A program made the position numbers and the translations under genes. From the NCBI GenBank assembly GCA_018242585.1, contig JAFEBQ010000032.1:1-64000 (forward strand): a stretch of 64,000 nucleotides of DNA, read 5' to 3'. The notes beneath the pieces are model-generated. The model did not search any database, was not told the DNA's origin, and was given only the letters and a program-made list of their open reading frames with translations. This DNA comes from Planctomycetota bacterium (GTDB taxonomy: Bacteria > Planctomycetota > Planctomycetia > Pirellulales > PNKZ01). Positions 1 through 6,784 of this stretch are shown in pieces; position 1 is the first letter of the stretch; the number at the start of each line of letters is the position of its first letter.

Positions 1-2001
1 TGACAGGCACCCGCGATCTCCCATCGGCACCGCTAGGCGAGCATGAACAAAAGTCTTCCAGAAGTTCGTGTCAAAGATGACGTGGCGCACGGCGCGCTTG
101 CCGTTGACGTTCGGCATCCGCCAGTTATGACCGATACGATCCCCTGGCTTGCGTTTGTATTCCGAAAACGGCTGGCTCGACGCACCGACGAAGCGTCCGT
201 GGCTCGGCATCACCACGCCGGCATGTGCCGATTGCCGGCAGAACTGGTAGATCACATCGGTCGATGAACCCCAGTTGGCGTCAACCAGACAGCGCTCGAC
301 ACGCAGCATAGCGCCGTCGTCACGCCGCCATTCCCGCCCCAGGTATTCACGGGTGAGCGATTCGAGGCCAGCATAAATTGCCCCTTCAAGGCCGCTAGCC
401 TTGGTGGCGACGGTCAAGGTGCTGCGCGCATCTCGCAGTGTGAAGTAAGGTCGCTTCTGGTCAGGGAATGTGCCATAGTCAACAACGTAACCTGTGAAAT
501 CATCCTCCCAGGCTGACACCACGTAGAACAACAGTGTCGCCTGAACGTCAATGAACATGGTGAGGTGGTTACAGCCAATGGGTACTTCGGCTCGCTGCAT
601 TCGATTGAACTTGCTGGCGATCTGGTCGGCGGTCAGTTCGTCGGCATCGACCGTCGCCTCGGGCAAGGGTTCATTCTGGTACTCGGCGAAGAAGGCTGCT
701 TCGTCCTGGAGCTTCAGGTTCATGGCGTGCTGGATAGCTGACAGCTCGTCGTGGTTGAACCGCTCGGGCCAAGCGATCACAGCCCCTTCGTCCATCGCGC
801 TGCGGTTCTGCTCGTAGAACGCTGTCGCTTCGTCGCCACCATGCCCGTTGCGCAGGCTTTCGGCTCGCAGTTCGGCATACTTGGACCAGAGCTTTTCGTT
901 GGTGGGGAACGCATAGACCATCTTGGTCCGCTCGCCATTCCATTCGGGATGCTTATCGCGCGACAGAATGTTGTCGGCCATGTCGCTGGGACGGATCACG
1001 GTGCAGGGCATGATCCCTGAAATCTTGTTGCCGGGGCCGGCCAAGCCGAGTACCGCGCCCGCCAGAATGCTTTCGCGTGTGGCGCACTGAGATAATGACC
1101 GCGCTGATTCGTCGGTTTGAGGATCGTCGAGCACAACCAACGTGGGACGCACCGTGCGGCCATCCGACCGCTTGTACTTCATGCCACGAATACGACCGGT
1201 GATGCCGGCCACCTTGATGATCGCCCCCGAGGCGATGCTGTCGGGCATTGTAGGCAAGACGATCTCGCGGGCGGTCCAGCCAATGTGGGTTCGCTCCCCT
1301 TTGTAAAGCTGACCATTGCAACGGTTGGCGATCCCATCAAGGGCCTGGATCGGATAGACCACCTCGGGGAAGTCTTCGAGTAGCAAGTCATTGCCGTCGA
1401 GTTCCATCTTGATCGACTCGAGCATGTCCATCGCATGCCCTTCGTCGGAACCGATCAAGCAGACGAACTCGCGGTGACCATAAAGCACCGCCCAGATGCA
1501 GGCGCACTCACAGATCGTGGTCTTGCCGCTGCCGCGCGGCATGGCCATCGCAAACAAGCCACCGCGTAGCACCGCCTGCTCGATCTTGGCGATCACCTTC
1601 AAGTGGTCGGGGGACCACGGCAGGTGAAATGTCAGCGGAAAGTAGGCGTCGCAGAAGTAACGAAAGCTCGACGCGGCCTGCGCCTTTCGCTCGGGATTGA
1701 CGACCGCCGGCAGTTCGCCGATGTCACGACCAGCCAGGGCGATCGCCGCATTGCGAGCGCGAGCTCGGTCCTTGAGCGCGGCATAGGGATCGCCCGCCGC
1801 CTCGGGCTTCGGTGTGTGCCTCTGCTGCACGAGCCAAGCCGTGTAGCGCAGCAAGTCAACGTGGCGAGCGTCGCCAATGCGCAGGCCAGCGCGACTGCGA
1901 TGGCGGTGCAATTGCCGTTCGTTGATCACTTCGCCCAGGGGCGTCGAGTTCAACAGTCGGCAGAGTTCCGAGGGTCGTAGCTTGCGCGGGTCAGTCGCCA
2001 T
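1..2001 (-). CDS. Phage terminase large subunit (partial, C-terminus off window)
   Basis: This is the packaging motor ATPase/nuclease that cuts phage DNA and pumps it into proheads. The frame reads open from an ATG at 2001 to the window edge, 667 codons. After an N-terminal module of about 60 residues there is an ATPase domain with a Walker A loop (PRGSGKTT, encoded near 1530-1550) and a Walker-B-like VVLDDPQ (near 1130). A following RNase-H-like nuclease region has acidic segments such as FIDVQ (near 550) and LVDANW (near 285). The start overlaps the end of the small upstream gene by 11 bases, which suggests translational coupling. The N-terminal module resembles that small protein. The family is GpA/TerL-like; the exact subfamily is not certain. 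Confidence 0.85.
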   Translation of the reverse strand, partial: MATDPRKLRPSELCRLLNSTPLGEVINERQLHRHRSRAGLRIGDARHVDLLRYTAWLVQQRHTPKPEAAGDPYAALKDRARARNAAIALAGRDIGELPAVVNPERKAQAASSFRYFCDAYFPLTFHLPWSPDHLKVIAKIEQAVLRGGLFAMAMPRGSGKTTICECACIWAVLYGHREFVCLIGSDEGHAMDMLESIKMELDGNDLLLEDFPEVVYPIQALDGIANRCNGQLYKGERTHIGWTAREIVLPTMPDSIASGAIIKVAGITGRIRGMKYKRSDGRTVRPTLVVLDDPQTDESARSLSQCATRESILAGAVLGLAGPGNKISGIMPCTVIRPSDMADNILSRDKHPEWNGERTKMVYAFPTNEKLWSKYAELRAESLRNGHGGDEATAFYEQNRSAMDEGAVIAWPERFNHDELSAIQHAMNLKLQDEAAFFAEYQNEPLPEATVDADELTADQIASKFNRMQRAEVPIGCNHLTMFIDVQATLLFYVVSAWEDDFTGYVVDYGTFPDQKRPYFTLRDARSTLTVATKASGLEGAIYAGLESLTREYLGREWRRDDGAMLRVERCLVDANWGSSTDVIYQFCRQSAHAGVVMPSHGRFVGASSQPFSEYKRKPGDRIGHNWRMPNVNGKRAVRHVIFDTNFWKTFVHARLAVPMGDRGCLS

Positions 2002-2221
2002 GTGATTCTCCCGCGCTGCGCCCCATCTCTTTCGCCAACCACGCGGCGTAATGGACCAGATTGATCGTCCCGTCGCGGTTGGTCGGTGCCCCCTGGGCCA
2101 GATCTTCGCGCAGCATCGCCTCGGTTACTGCCCGTCCTCCGATTTTCGCCAACAGGCGCGCCGCATCTGCTAGCGCCAGCGCCGTGGGATCGATCCGTAT
2201 CTGGGACGTTTCGCCAGACAT
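1991..2221 (-). CDS. Small terminase-associated protein (putative TerS-like)
   Basis: A 76-residue protein directly upstream of and overlapping the terminase large subunit gene. The position is the one usually held by a small terminase subunit, the DNA-recognition partner. It has a short helical pattern with a segment ARLLAKIGGRAVTEAML followed by HYAAWLAKEMG. A very similar pattern (CRLLNSTPLGEVINERQL, then RYTAWLVQQ) occurs in the first 60 residues of the large subunit. The function is inferred from position and this resemblance; no family was recognised outright. Confidence 0.6.
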   Translation of the reverse strand: MSGETSQIRIDPTALALADAARLLAKIGGRAVTEAMLREDLAQGAPTNRDGTINLVHYAAWLAKEMGRSAGESHGD

Positions 2222-2368
2222 GCGATTTCGGCTCCCCTAAAACGCCCCAGAAAAACCTGCCGAATTCAGCCAGAAAGCAGCGGAACTGCGCTTGAGCTGT
2301 GGCGCAACGCATGGCTCATGTGTGACTGTCCGCAGCGAACAACCGAACCACGCAACGGGAGACCAACG

Positions 2369-2608
2369 ATGAACGCGAAAGACCGCAACAAGAAACCACG
2401 CCTGGAAGCGGAAGCTGCTTACGAGAATGCCCACCTGGTGGCGACCGACCTCCTGCAGTGCATCGGCGAACTGCTGCAAGACATGCCCGCGCCGGGGGAC
2501 GACGAACACCCGATCGATTGGGGGCACGTTGGCAGCCTGTCGCACGTCAACGAGCTGTTGTCGCAGATCGTCTGCTTCCTGGGAAACGTCGACGAAGACG
2601 AGGTGTAA
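2369..2608 (+). CDS. Small acidic phage protein, unknown function
   Basis: A 79-residue protein with a basic N-terminus (MNAKDRNKKPR) and an acidic C-terminus (GNVDEDEV). The ATG at 2369 was chosen because the purine-rich GGGAGACC precedes it; an in-frame upstream start at 2318 lacks such a site. It is probably mostly helical. It lies on the strand opposite to the terminase genes and just before the HARE-HTH gene, so the two may be cotranscribed. No family recognised. Confidence 0.55.
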   Translation: MNAKDRNKKPRLEAEAAYENAHLVATDLLQCIGELLQDMPAPGDDEHPIDWGHVGSLSHVNELLSQIVCFLGNVDEDEV

Positions 2609-2704
2609 GCCGAAACGCGCTGCGCCAGCGCGTCGCCCGTGGATGGTTCCCCGGGCCTGAGGATGGCAGCCACACCATCGTCCACGAAACGAAGGAGACC
2701 GACC

Positions 2705-3022
2705 ATGTCCCCGAAGAAAGCCCCTAAGGCGACCAATGCTGCGAAGCCCGCAGCCAAGAAGGCCAGCAAGCCAAAGGCCGAGGCGAAGCCCAAGAAGCTG
2801 AGCGCAATCGATGCAGCGGCCAAGGTGCTGGCTGGCGCGAAGGAACCGCTGACCACGAAGCAGCTGATCGAAGCGATGGGCTCGAAGGGCCTCTGGTCCA
2901 GCCCCGGCGGCAAGACGCCCCACGCCACCCTCTACAGCGCGATCCTGCGCGAGATCGCCACCAAGGGGAAGGAGGCCCGGTTCAAGAAGACCGAACGCGG
3001 GCACTTCGCCGCCAACGGGTAA
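2705..3022 (+). CDS. HARE-HTH domain DNA-binding protein with lysine/alanine-rich tail
   Basis: A 105-residue protein. Residues 1-35 are a Lys/Ala/Pro-rich, histone-H1-like tail. The rest matches the HARE-HTH winged-helix domain: SAIDAAAKVL, then a segment like LTTKQLIEAM, then a W...GGKTPHATLYSAI segment and a final FKKTERGHF strand. This domain is known from eukaryotic ASXL/HB1 proteins and from bacterial restriction and sigma-like proteins, and is thought to recognise DNA. The start has a good AAGGAG site about 8 bases upstream, while an upstream in-frame ATG at 2639 has none. An intrinsic terminator follows. Its role could be nucleoid-like DNA compaction or regulation; this is inference. 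Confidence 0.75.
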   Translation: MSPKKAPKATNAAKPAAKKASKPKAEAKPKKLSAIDAAAKVLAGAKEPLTTKQLIEAMGSKGLWSSPGGKTPHATLYSAILREIATKGKEARFKKTERGHFAANG

Positions 3023-3055
3023 CGCCTTTGTCGTTTCCAATTCAATCCTCCTACG

Positions 3056-3077
3056 CCCCGGTTAACGCCGGGGTTTT
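3056..3077 (+). terminator. Intrinsic terminator after the HARE-HTH gene
   Basis: A CCCCGG stem, a 6-base loop TTAACG and the matching CCGGGG stem, followed directly by TTTTC. It sits 33 bases after the stop of the HARE-HTH gene and isolates the Fic gene from it. Confidence 0.75.
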
Positions 3078-3098
3078 CTCGTTGGTCGGCGGAAAATC

Positions 3099-3153
3099 GC
3101 TAGTAAAGCACGCTTGACTAGTCGCGGTTCTTAGGCAAGACTTCTTTACTAGC
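3099..3153 (+). promoter_or_regulatory. Palindromic control region of the fic gene
   Basis: Perfect 10-base inverted repeats GCTAGTAAAG (3099-3108) and CTTTACTAGC (3144-3153) surround an 8-base palindrome GACTAGTC (about 3116-3123). All three share a CTAG core. They lie between the upstream terminator and the fic start at 3186. This looks like an operator, possibly bound by the winged-helix C-terminus of the Fic protein itself. A possible -35 TTGACT overlaps the central palindrome; no convincing -10 was identified. Confidence 0.55.
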
Positions 3154-3185
3154 CAGTTCATTCGGTCAAGGGAGCTTAACCAGCG

Positions 3186-4343
3186 ATGCCACGGACAACA
3201 GGTCGATACAAGATCACCCGCGCGGGAAATGAGGAGGTGCGGGCATTCATCCCATACCCGCTTCCACCCACGAAACCTGCTTTGGAAATAACCGGATCGC
3301 TTCACGAACAGAATGTGGCGGCGACGCTGGCCTTGGGCAAACTGTCCGTCGCCGCGCAGATGGTGCCGAGTGCCGATTGGTTTCTCTATGGCTTCGTTCG
3401 CAAGGAAGCGGTGATTTCGTCGCAGATCGAGGGAACGCAGGCCACGCTCACCGATGTGCTGGCCTACGAGACGACTGGGAAGAGCGACCGCCCCGATGAT
3501 GTTGAAGAAATCTGTAATTACGTGAAAGCAATTACTTGGGCACGCAAGGAAATTGGTCGCTCCGGTGGCTTGCCTTTGAGTACGCGTCTGTTGTGCGAGG
3601 TCCACCGGCGCTTGATGCAAGGCGTCCGTGGCGAGGATAAACATCCCGGCGAAATCCGCACGTCGCAAAACTGGATTGGCGGCTCGCGTCCTGGCAACGC
3701 TGCGTATGTCCCGCCGCCACCGGAGGAGGTTCCCGATGCGCTCTCGGCCTTGGATCGATGGTGGCACAGCAGCGATTCTTTGCCGCCGATCGTGCGTGCC
3801 GGCCTGGCACATGCGCAATTCGAGACGATCCACCCCTTTCTGGATGGGAATGGGCGCGTTGGTCGCATGTCGATCACGTTGTTGATTGAACACTGGGGTC
3901 TGCTCTCGACGCCGCTGTTGTACTTGAGCCTCGCGTTTAAGCGCCGTCGCGATGAATATTACCGCCGCTTGACGGCGATTCGCCGGGAAGGCGATTGGGA
4001 GGGATGGACCGAGTTCTTTCTCGATTCGGTATGCGTTGCGGCGGACGACGGCGCCTTGATAGCACAGCGATTGTTCGCGCTGCTCAATCAAGATCGAGTG
4101 GCATTGCTGAAGCATGCCGGCACGACAATCCCGACCCTGCGATTGTTTGAGAAGCTGCCAAGTCATCCGATGGTTACGCTGCCTCAGGTCATGAAAGTCT
4201 TGGACACCACCAAGCCCACTGCGGCCAAGGCCATCGACGCACTGCAGCAGGCCCATGTGCTGGAAGAAATCACCGGCAAGCAACGCGATCGCGTATATGC
4301 CTACCAGCGCTATCTTGACCTGCTGACGAAAGAGACGGACTAG
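3186..4343 (+). CDS. Fic family protein (AMP-transferase type)
   Basis: A 385-residue Fic enzyme, of the kind that transfers AMP (or a related group) from a nucleotide to target proteins. The catalytic motif HPFLDGNGRVGR is intact at residues 216-227, with His216 as the catalytic base. An N-terminal inhibitory helix motif SSQIEG (78-83) fits the (S/T)xxxE(G/N) signature of class II Fic proteins, which hold themselves inactive, so no separate antitoxin is expected. The flap region (GEIRTSQNWIGG, about 155-166) is typical. The last 80 residues resemble a winged helix (LPQVMKVLDTTKPTAAKAID). The gene is monocistronic, with a terminator and a palindromic region upstream. It is an accessory gene within the prophage; targets are unknown. 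Confidence 0.93.
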   Translation: MPRTTGRYKITRAGNEEVRAFIPYPLPPTKPALEITGSLHEQNVAATLALGKLSVAAQMVPSADWFLYGFVRKEAVISSQIEGTQATLTDVLAYETTGKSDRPDDVEEICNYVKAITWARKEIGRSGGLPLSTRLLCEVHRRLMQGVRGEDKHPGEIRTSQNWIGGSRPGNAAYVPPPPEEVPDALSALDRWWHSSDSLPPIVRAGLAHAQFETIHPFLDGNGRVGRMSITLLIEHWGLLSTPLLYLSLAFKRRRDEYYRRLTAIRREGDWEGWTEFFLDSVCVAADDGALIAQRLFALLNQDRVALLKHAGTTIPTLRLFEKLPSHPMVTLPQVMKVLDTTKPTAAKAIDALQQAHVLEEITGKQRDRVYAYQRYLDLLTKETD

Positions 4344-4345
4344 GT

Positions 4346-4831
4346 TCATGGGTTCACCAAATGGTGTGCACTAAATCGCTCCGACTGGCGGGCGTGAACA
4401 TTTGCAGAGGCAACAACGACGGTAGCGTGCTTCGGCTCCCGCTTGTCCCACCGCCGGTGGCAGGACACGCACAACCAGCGCACTTTCAACGGGTCGTCAT
4501 AATTGTCATGCGCGGCCTCAATCCGCCCTGTCGCGCCACAAGCCTCGCAGTGCGTCGCTCGTATTAAATGACCTGCGAGAACGTGGTAACGCACGAGACT
4601 TTGAGCGGACCGCGCCTTGGCGATCGTTTTGCGGATCGTGTTGCGGCCAGTGGATTGTGCAATCCTTTTGCAGGCGGATGAGCAAAACTGGCGCTTCCGG
4701 CGAGGCAGTGGGCCGAACATGCATCCGCAGACCGGGCAAACCGTAAAGGCTGGCCGTCGTTTGTTGCCTCCCTGTTTACCGCTGAGCAAGCGCCGTTGAT
4801 CGAGGGGTTTCAAGACCTTGAGCGTCAACAC
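4346..4831 (-). CDS. HNH-like zinc-binding protein
   Basis: A 161-residue protein with two zinc-binding parts. The N-terminal part has CPVC and FCSSAC, a ribbon like those found before HNH domains. The C-terminal part has CEAC, then IEAAHDNYDDPLKVRWLC and CVSCH, which matches the end of HNH nucleases. The usual leading His-His pair is AAH here, so catalytic activity is doubtful. The GTG at 4831 overlaps the 3' end of the methylase gene by 56 bases; a later non-ATG start is possible. The stop faces the fic stop, two bases apart. Phage HNH proteins often assist terminase cleavage near packaging genes, but this one may only bind DNA. Confidence 0.7.
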   Translation of the reverse strand: MLTLKVLKPLDQRRLLSGKQGGNKRRPAFTVCPVCGCMFGPLPRRKRQFCSSACKRIAQSTGRNTIRKTIAKARSAQSLVRYHVLAGHLIRATHCEACGATGRIEAAHDNYDDPLKVRWLCVSCHRRWDKREPKHATVVVASANVHARQSERFSAHHLVNP

Positions 4832-6125
4832 GATAGGCCTCCTTTCCTGTGAACTTACACCAGCGATCGACGATCACATCCGCGTATAAGGCGTCTAGTT
4901 CCATTAAGTACGCGTGGCGACCCGTCTGCTCGGCGGCAATCAATGTGCTGCCGCTCCCGCCGAAGAGGTCGAGTACGTTTTCACCCGTGCGCGATGAGTA
5001 CTGCATCGCCCGCACGGCAAGCTCAACCGGCTTCTCGGTGAGGTGGACCATCGACTGCGGATTGACCTTCTTGACGTGCCACAGATCGGTGGCGTTGTTG
5101 GGGCCGAGGTAAACGTGGGCTGCCCCTTCGCGCCAACCGTAGAAGGCAATCTCAAACGCGCCCATGAAATCTTTCCGCGTCAGCACGGGGTGCTGCTTGT
5201 CCCAAACGATGCCCTGCGAAAAGTACAGTTCATGCTTCTTGAGAAACGGCGGATAGTTTCCGAGGTTGGCGTAGCCACCCCAAATGTAAAAGCCTCGGCC
5301 TGGTGCCAGCACGCGCGCGAGGTTGCCGAACCACGCATCGAGCAGCTGGTCGAACTCGCCATCGGTCACAAAGTCGTTGACCAGCGGTCGATCTTTGGCC
5401 CGGAGTTTCTTCTGCGTCGGCTTCGACTTCTCAGGGTGGCGAGCGACGTCGAGGCTTTGGTGGTGCGTGGTGCCGGCGAATGATGACAACCCGGCCGCGA
5501 TGGCGTTGTTGCTGCGGGGCTCGACTTTCACGTTGTAGGGCGGGTCGGTGTTCACCAAATGAATCACCGCGCCGTCGAGCAACCGATCGACGTCGGCGGC
5601 CTTGCTACTATCGCCACAGAGCAATCGGTGGTCCCCCAGCACCCACAGATCACCGGGTTGCGTTGTTGCTGCATCGGGAGGCGCCGGCACATCGTCTGGA
5701 TCGCATAACCCATCCTTCAACGTCGGATCGAGCAGCTTGGCGAGCTCGTCCTGGTCGAAGCCGAGCAATCCCAGATCGAAGTTGCACTGCTGCAGGTCTG
5801 CCAGTTCGATCGGCAGCAGATCGTAGTTCCATTCGGCTAGCGACGCCGTCTGGTTGTCGGCGATCCGATAGGCTTTAATCTGCTCGGGCGTCAGGTCCTT
5901 CGCAATATGGACCGGCACCTGTTCCAAGCCGAGTTGCTGTGCCGCCTTGAAACGAGTGTGTCCGCAGATGATCACCCCTGCTTCGTCGACAACGATTGGT
6001 TGTCGAAAGCCGAATTCTTTGATGCTCGCGGCCACGGCCGCCACGGCATCATCGTTCAGTCGAGGGTTGTTGGGGTATGGTTTGATAACAGATAATGGTC
6101 GCAGTTCGATTTGCATGAGCGTCAT
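4776..6125 (-). CDS. ParB-like domain / DNA methyltransferase fusion
   Basis: A 449-residue fusion. Residues 5-95 are a ParB/Srx-type domain (PYPNNPR, then CGHTRFKAA near 54-62). Residues 155-435 are an N4/N6 DNA amino-methyltransferase with catalytic DPPY at 194-197 and the AdoMet loop FGGSG at 388-392. This order is that of beta-class enzymes such as CcrM. The pair is common in phages, where it protects phage DNA from restriction or marks it. No cognate restriction enzyme gene lies beside it, so it is probably an orphan methylase. The HNH-like gene overlaps its 3' end. The target sequence cannot be predicted. Confidence 0.92.
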   Translation of the reverse strand: MTLMQIELRPLSVIKPYPNNPRLNDDAVAAVAASIKEFGFRQPIVVDEAGVIICGHTRFKAAQQLGLEQVPVHIAKDLTPEQIKAYRIADNQTASLAEWNYDLLPIELADLQQCNFDLGLLGFDQDELAKLLDPTLKDGLCDPDDVPAPPDAATTQPGDLWVLGDHRLLCGDSSKAADVDRLLDGAVIHLVNTDPPYNVKVEPRSNNAIAAGLSSFAGTTHHQSLDVARHPEKSKPTQKKLRAKDRPLVNDFVTDGEFDQLLDAWFGNLARVLAPGRGFYIWGGYANLGNYPPFLKKHELYFSQGIVWDKQHPVLTRKDFMGAFEIAFYGWREGAAHVYLGPNNATDLWHVKKVNPQSMVHLTEKPVELAVRAMQYSSRTGENVLDLFGGSGSTLIAAEQTGRHAYLMELDALYADVIVDRWCKFTGKEAYRVDAQGLETPRSTALAQR

Positions 6126-6148
6126 TCCTTTTTCTTGGGAGCAGAATC

Positions 6149-6397
6149 ATGGCCATAAGACCGACCGTTCCACCGGATGTTGAATTGCGTTGCGTGAAAA
6201 AAACGGATGGAACTTTCAATGCGGGTGGTTACGAAATCGGCAACCCAATTACCGATCCCCGATATCAGGTTTACAAAGGCACGTGCGCTGACATTCGGCG
6301 CGTTCACCAAACACTCGTAGATACCTATGGCGAGACGACTCCGATTAAAGTGGGGGCTGATTGCAGCGAGTGTTTGTTAGAAGACTTGCCGACTTAG
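6149..6397 (+). CDS. Small hypothetical protein
   Basis: An 82-residue reading frame divergent from the methylase, starting 24 bases from its start codon. A GGGAG site lies about 9 bases before the ATG. Two Cys residues are close together near the C-terminus (CSECLL) and one lies earlier (LRCVKK); a metal site is possible but unproven. Base composition is lower in GC than the surrounding genes. No family recognised and no strong support beyond the ribosome site and open frame. Confidence 0.45.
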   Translation: MAIRPTVPPDVELRCVKKTDGTFNAGGYEIGNPITDPRYQVYKGTCADIRRVHQTLVDTYGETTPIKVGADCSECLLEDLPT

Positions 6398-6784
6398 TGT
6401 TCGGACGACGAAAACAAACTCTGCTCCCAATGGCGACTGTTCCCGCCGCCATCGGCGGACCGATGTCGCCCGGAAGTACCTATTGGCCCTGGCCTCCGCT
6501 GACCTTCCGTCTGCCAGTCTGGCACTCTCTGCCACTTTGGCACGCGCGCCGTGGGCCAACGTGTGGCGGCGTGTGGCGTTCGATTTCTGTTGCGACGAAC
6601 CGGCCAACCATGCGCTCGTTGGCAATCGTGGGCCAACAGTGGCGACGACACGCCGCAGGCGCGCTGGTCCCGCGCTTCGTCCGCAAGGGCGCTGGGAGCG
6701 CGGTGGTGTCGGTGGTGGGTGGTCCGCCTATATATAGGCGGGACCACCACCGCCAACCCCTGCTGGTCTCGGCGCGCCGGACCA
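6398..6784. other. Gene-free stretch with repeats, possible replication origin
   Basis: No supported gene. It contains two copies of GTGGGCCAAC (6551-6560 and 6628-6637), each followed by TGGCG-rich sequence, several TGGCAC/TGCCAC words near 6520-6545, and a long near-perfect hairpin at 6711-6753. The stretch lies immediately downstream of the Prim-Pol/helicase gene. Repeats next to a replication gene suggest an origin, but they could also be a terminator region. This is inference. Confidence 0.4.
6711..6753. repeat. Long inverted repeat (hairpin) centred on TATATATA
   Basis: The left arm GGTGGTCCGCCTATA (6719-6733) pairs with the right arm TATAGGCGGGACCACC (about 6732-6748) with one bulged G, and GGTGG/CCACC flanks extend it. 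The centre is alternating TA. It lies just past the stop of the leftward Prim-Pol/helicase gene. It has no T-run, so a classical intrinsic terminator is unlikely. Confidence 0.75.

Noticed and set aside
3051-4349. 432-residue open frame opposite fic
   Set aside because: Fic protein on the + strand has full motifs; the antisense frame has none.
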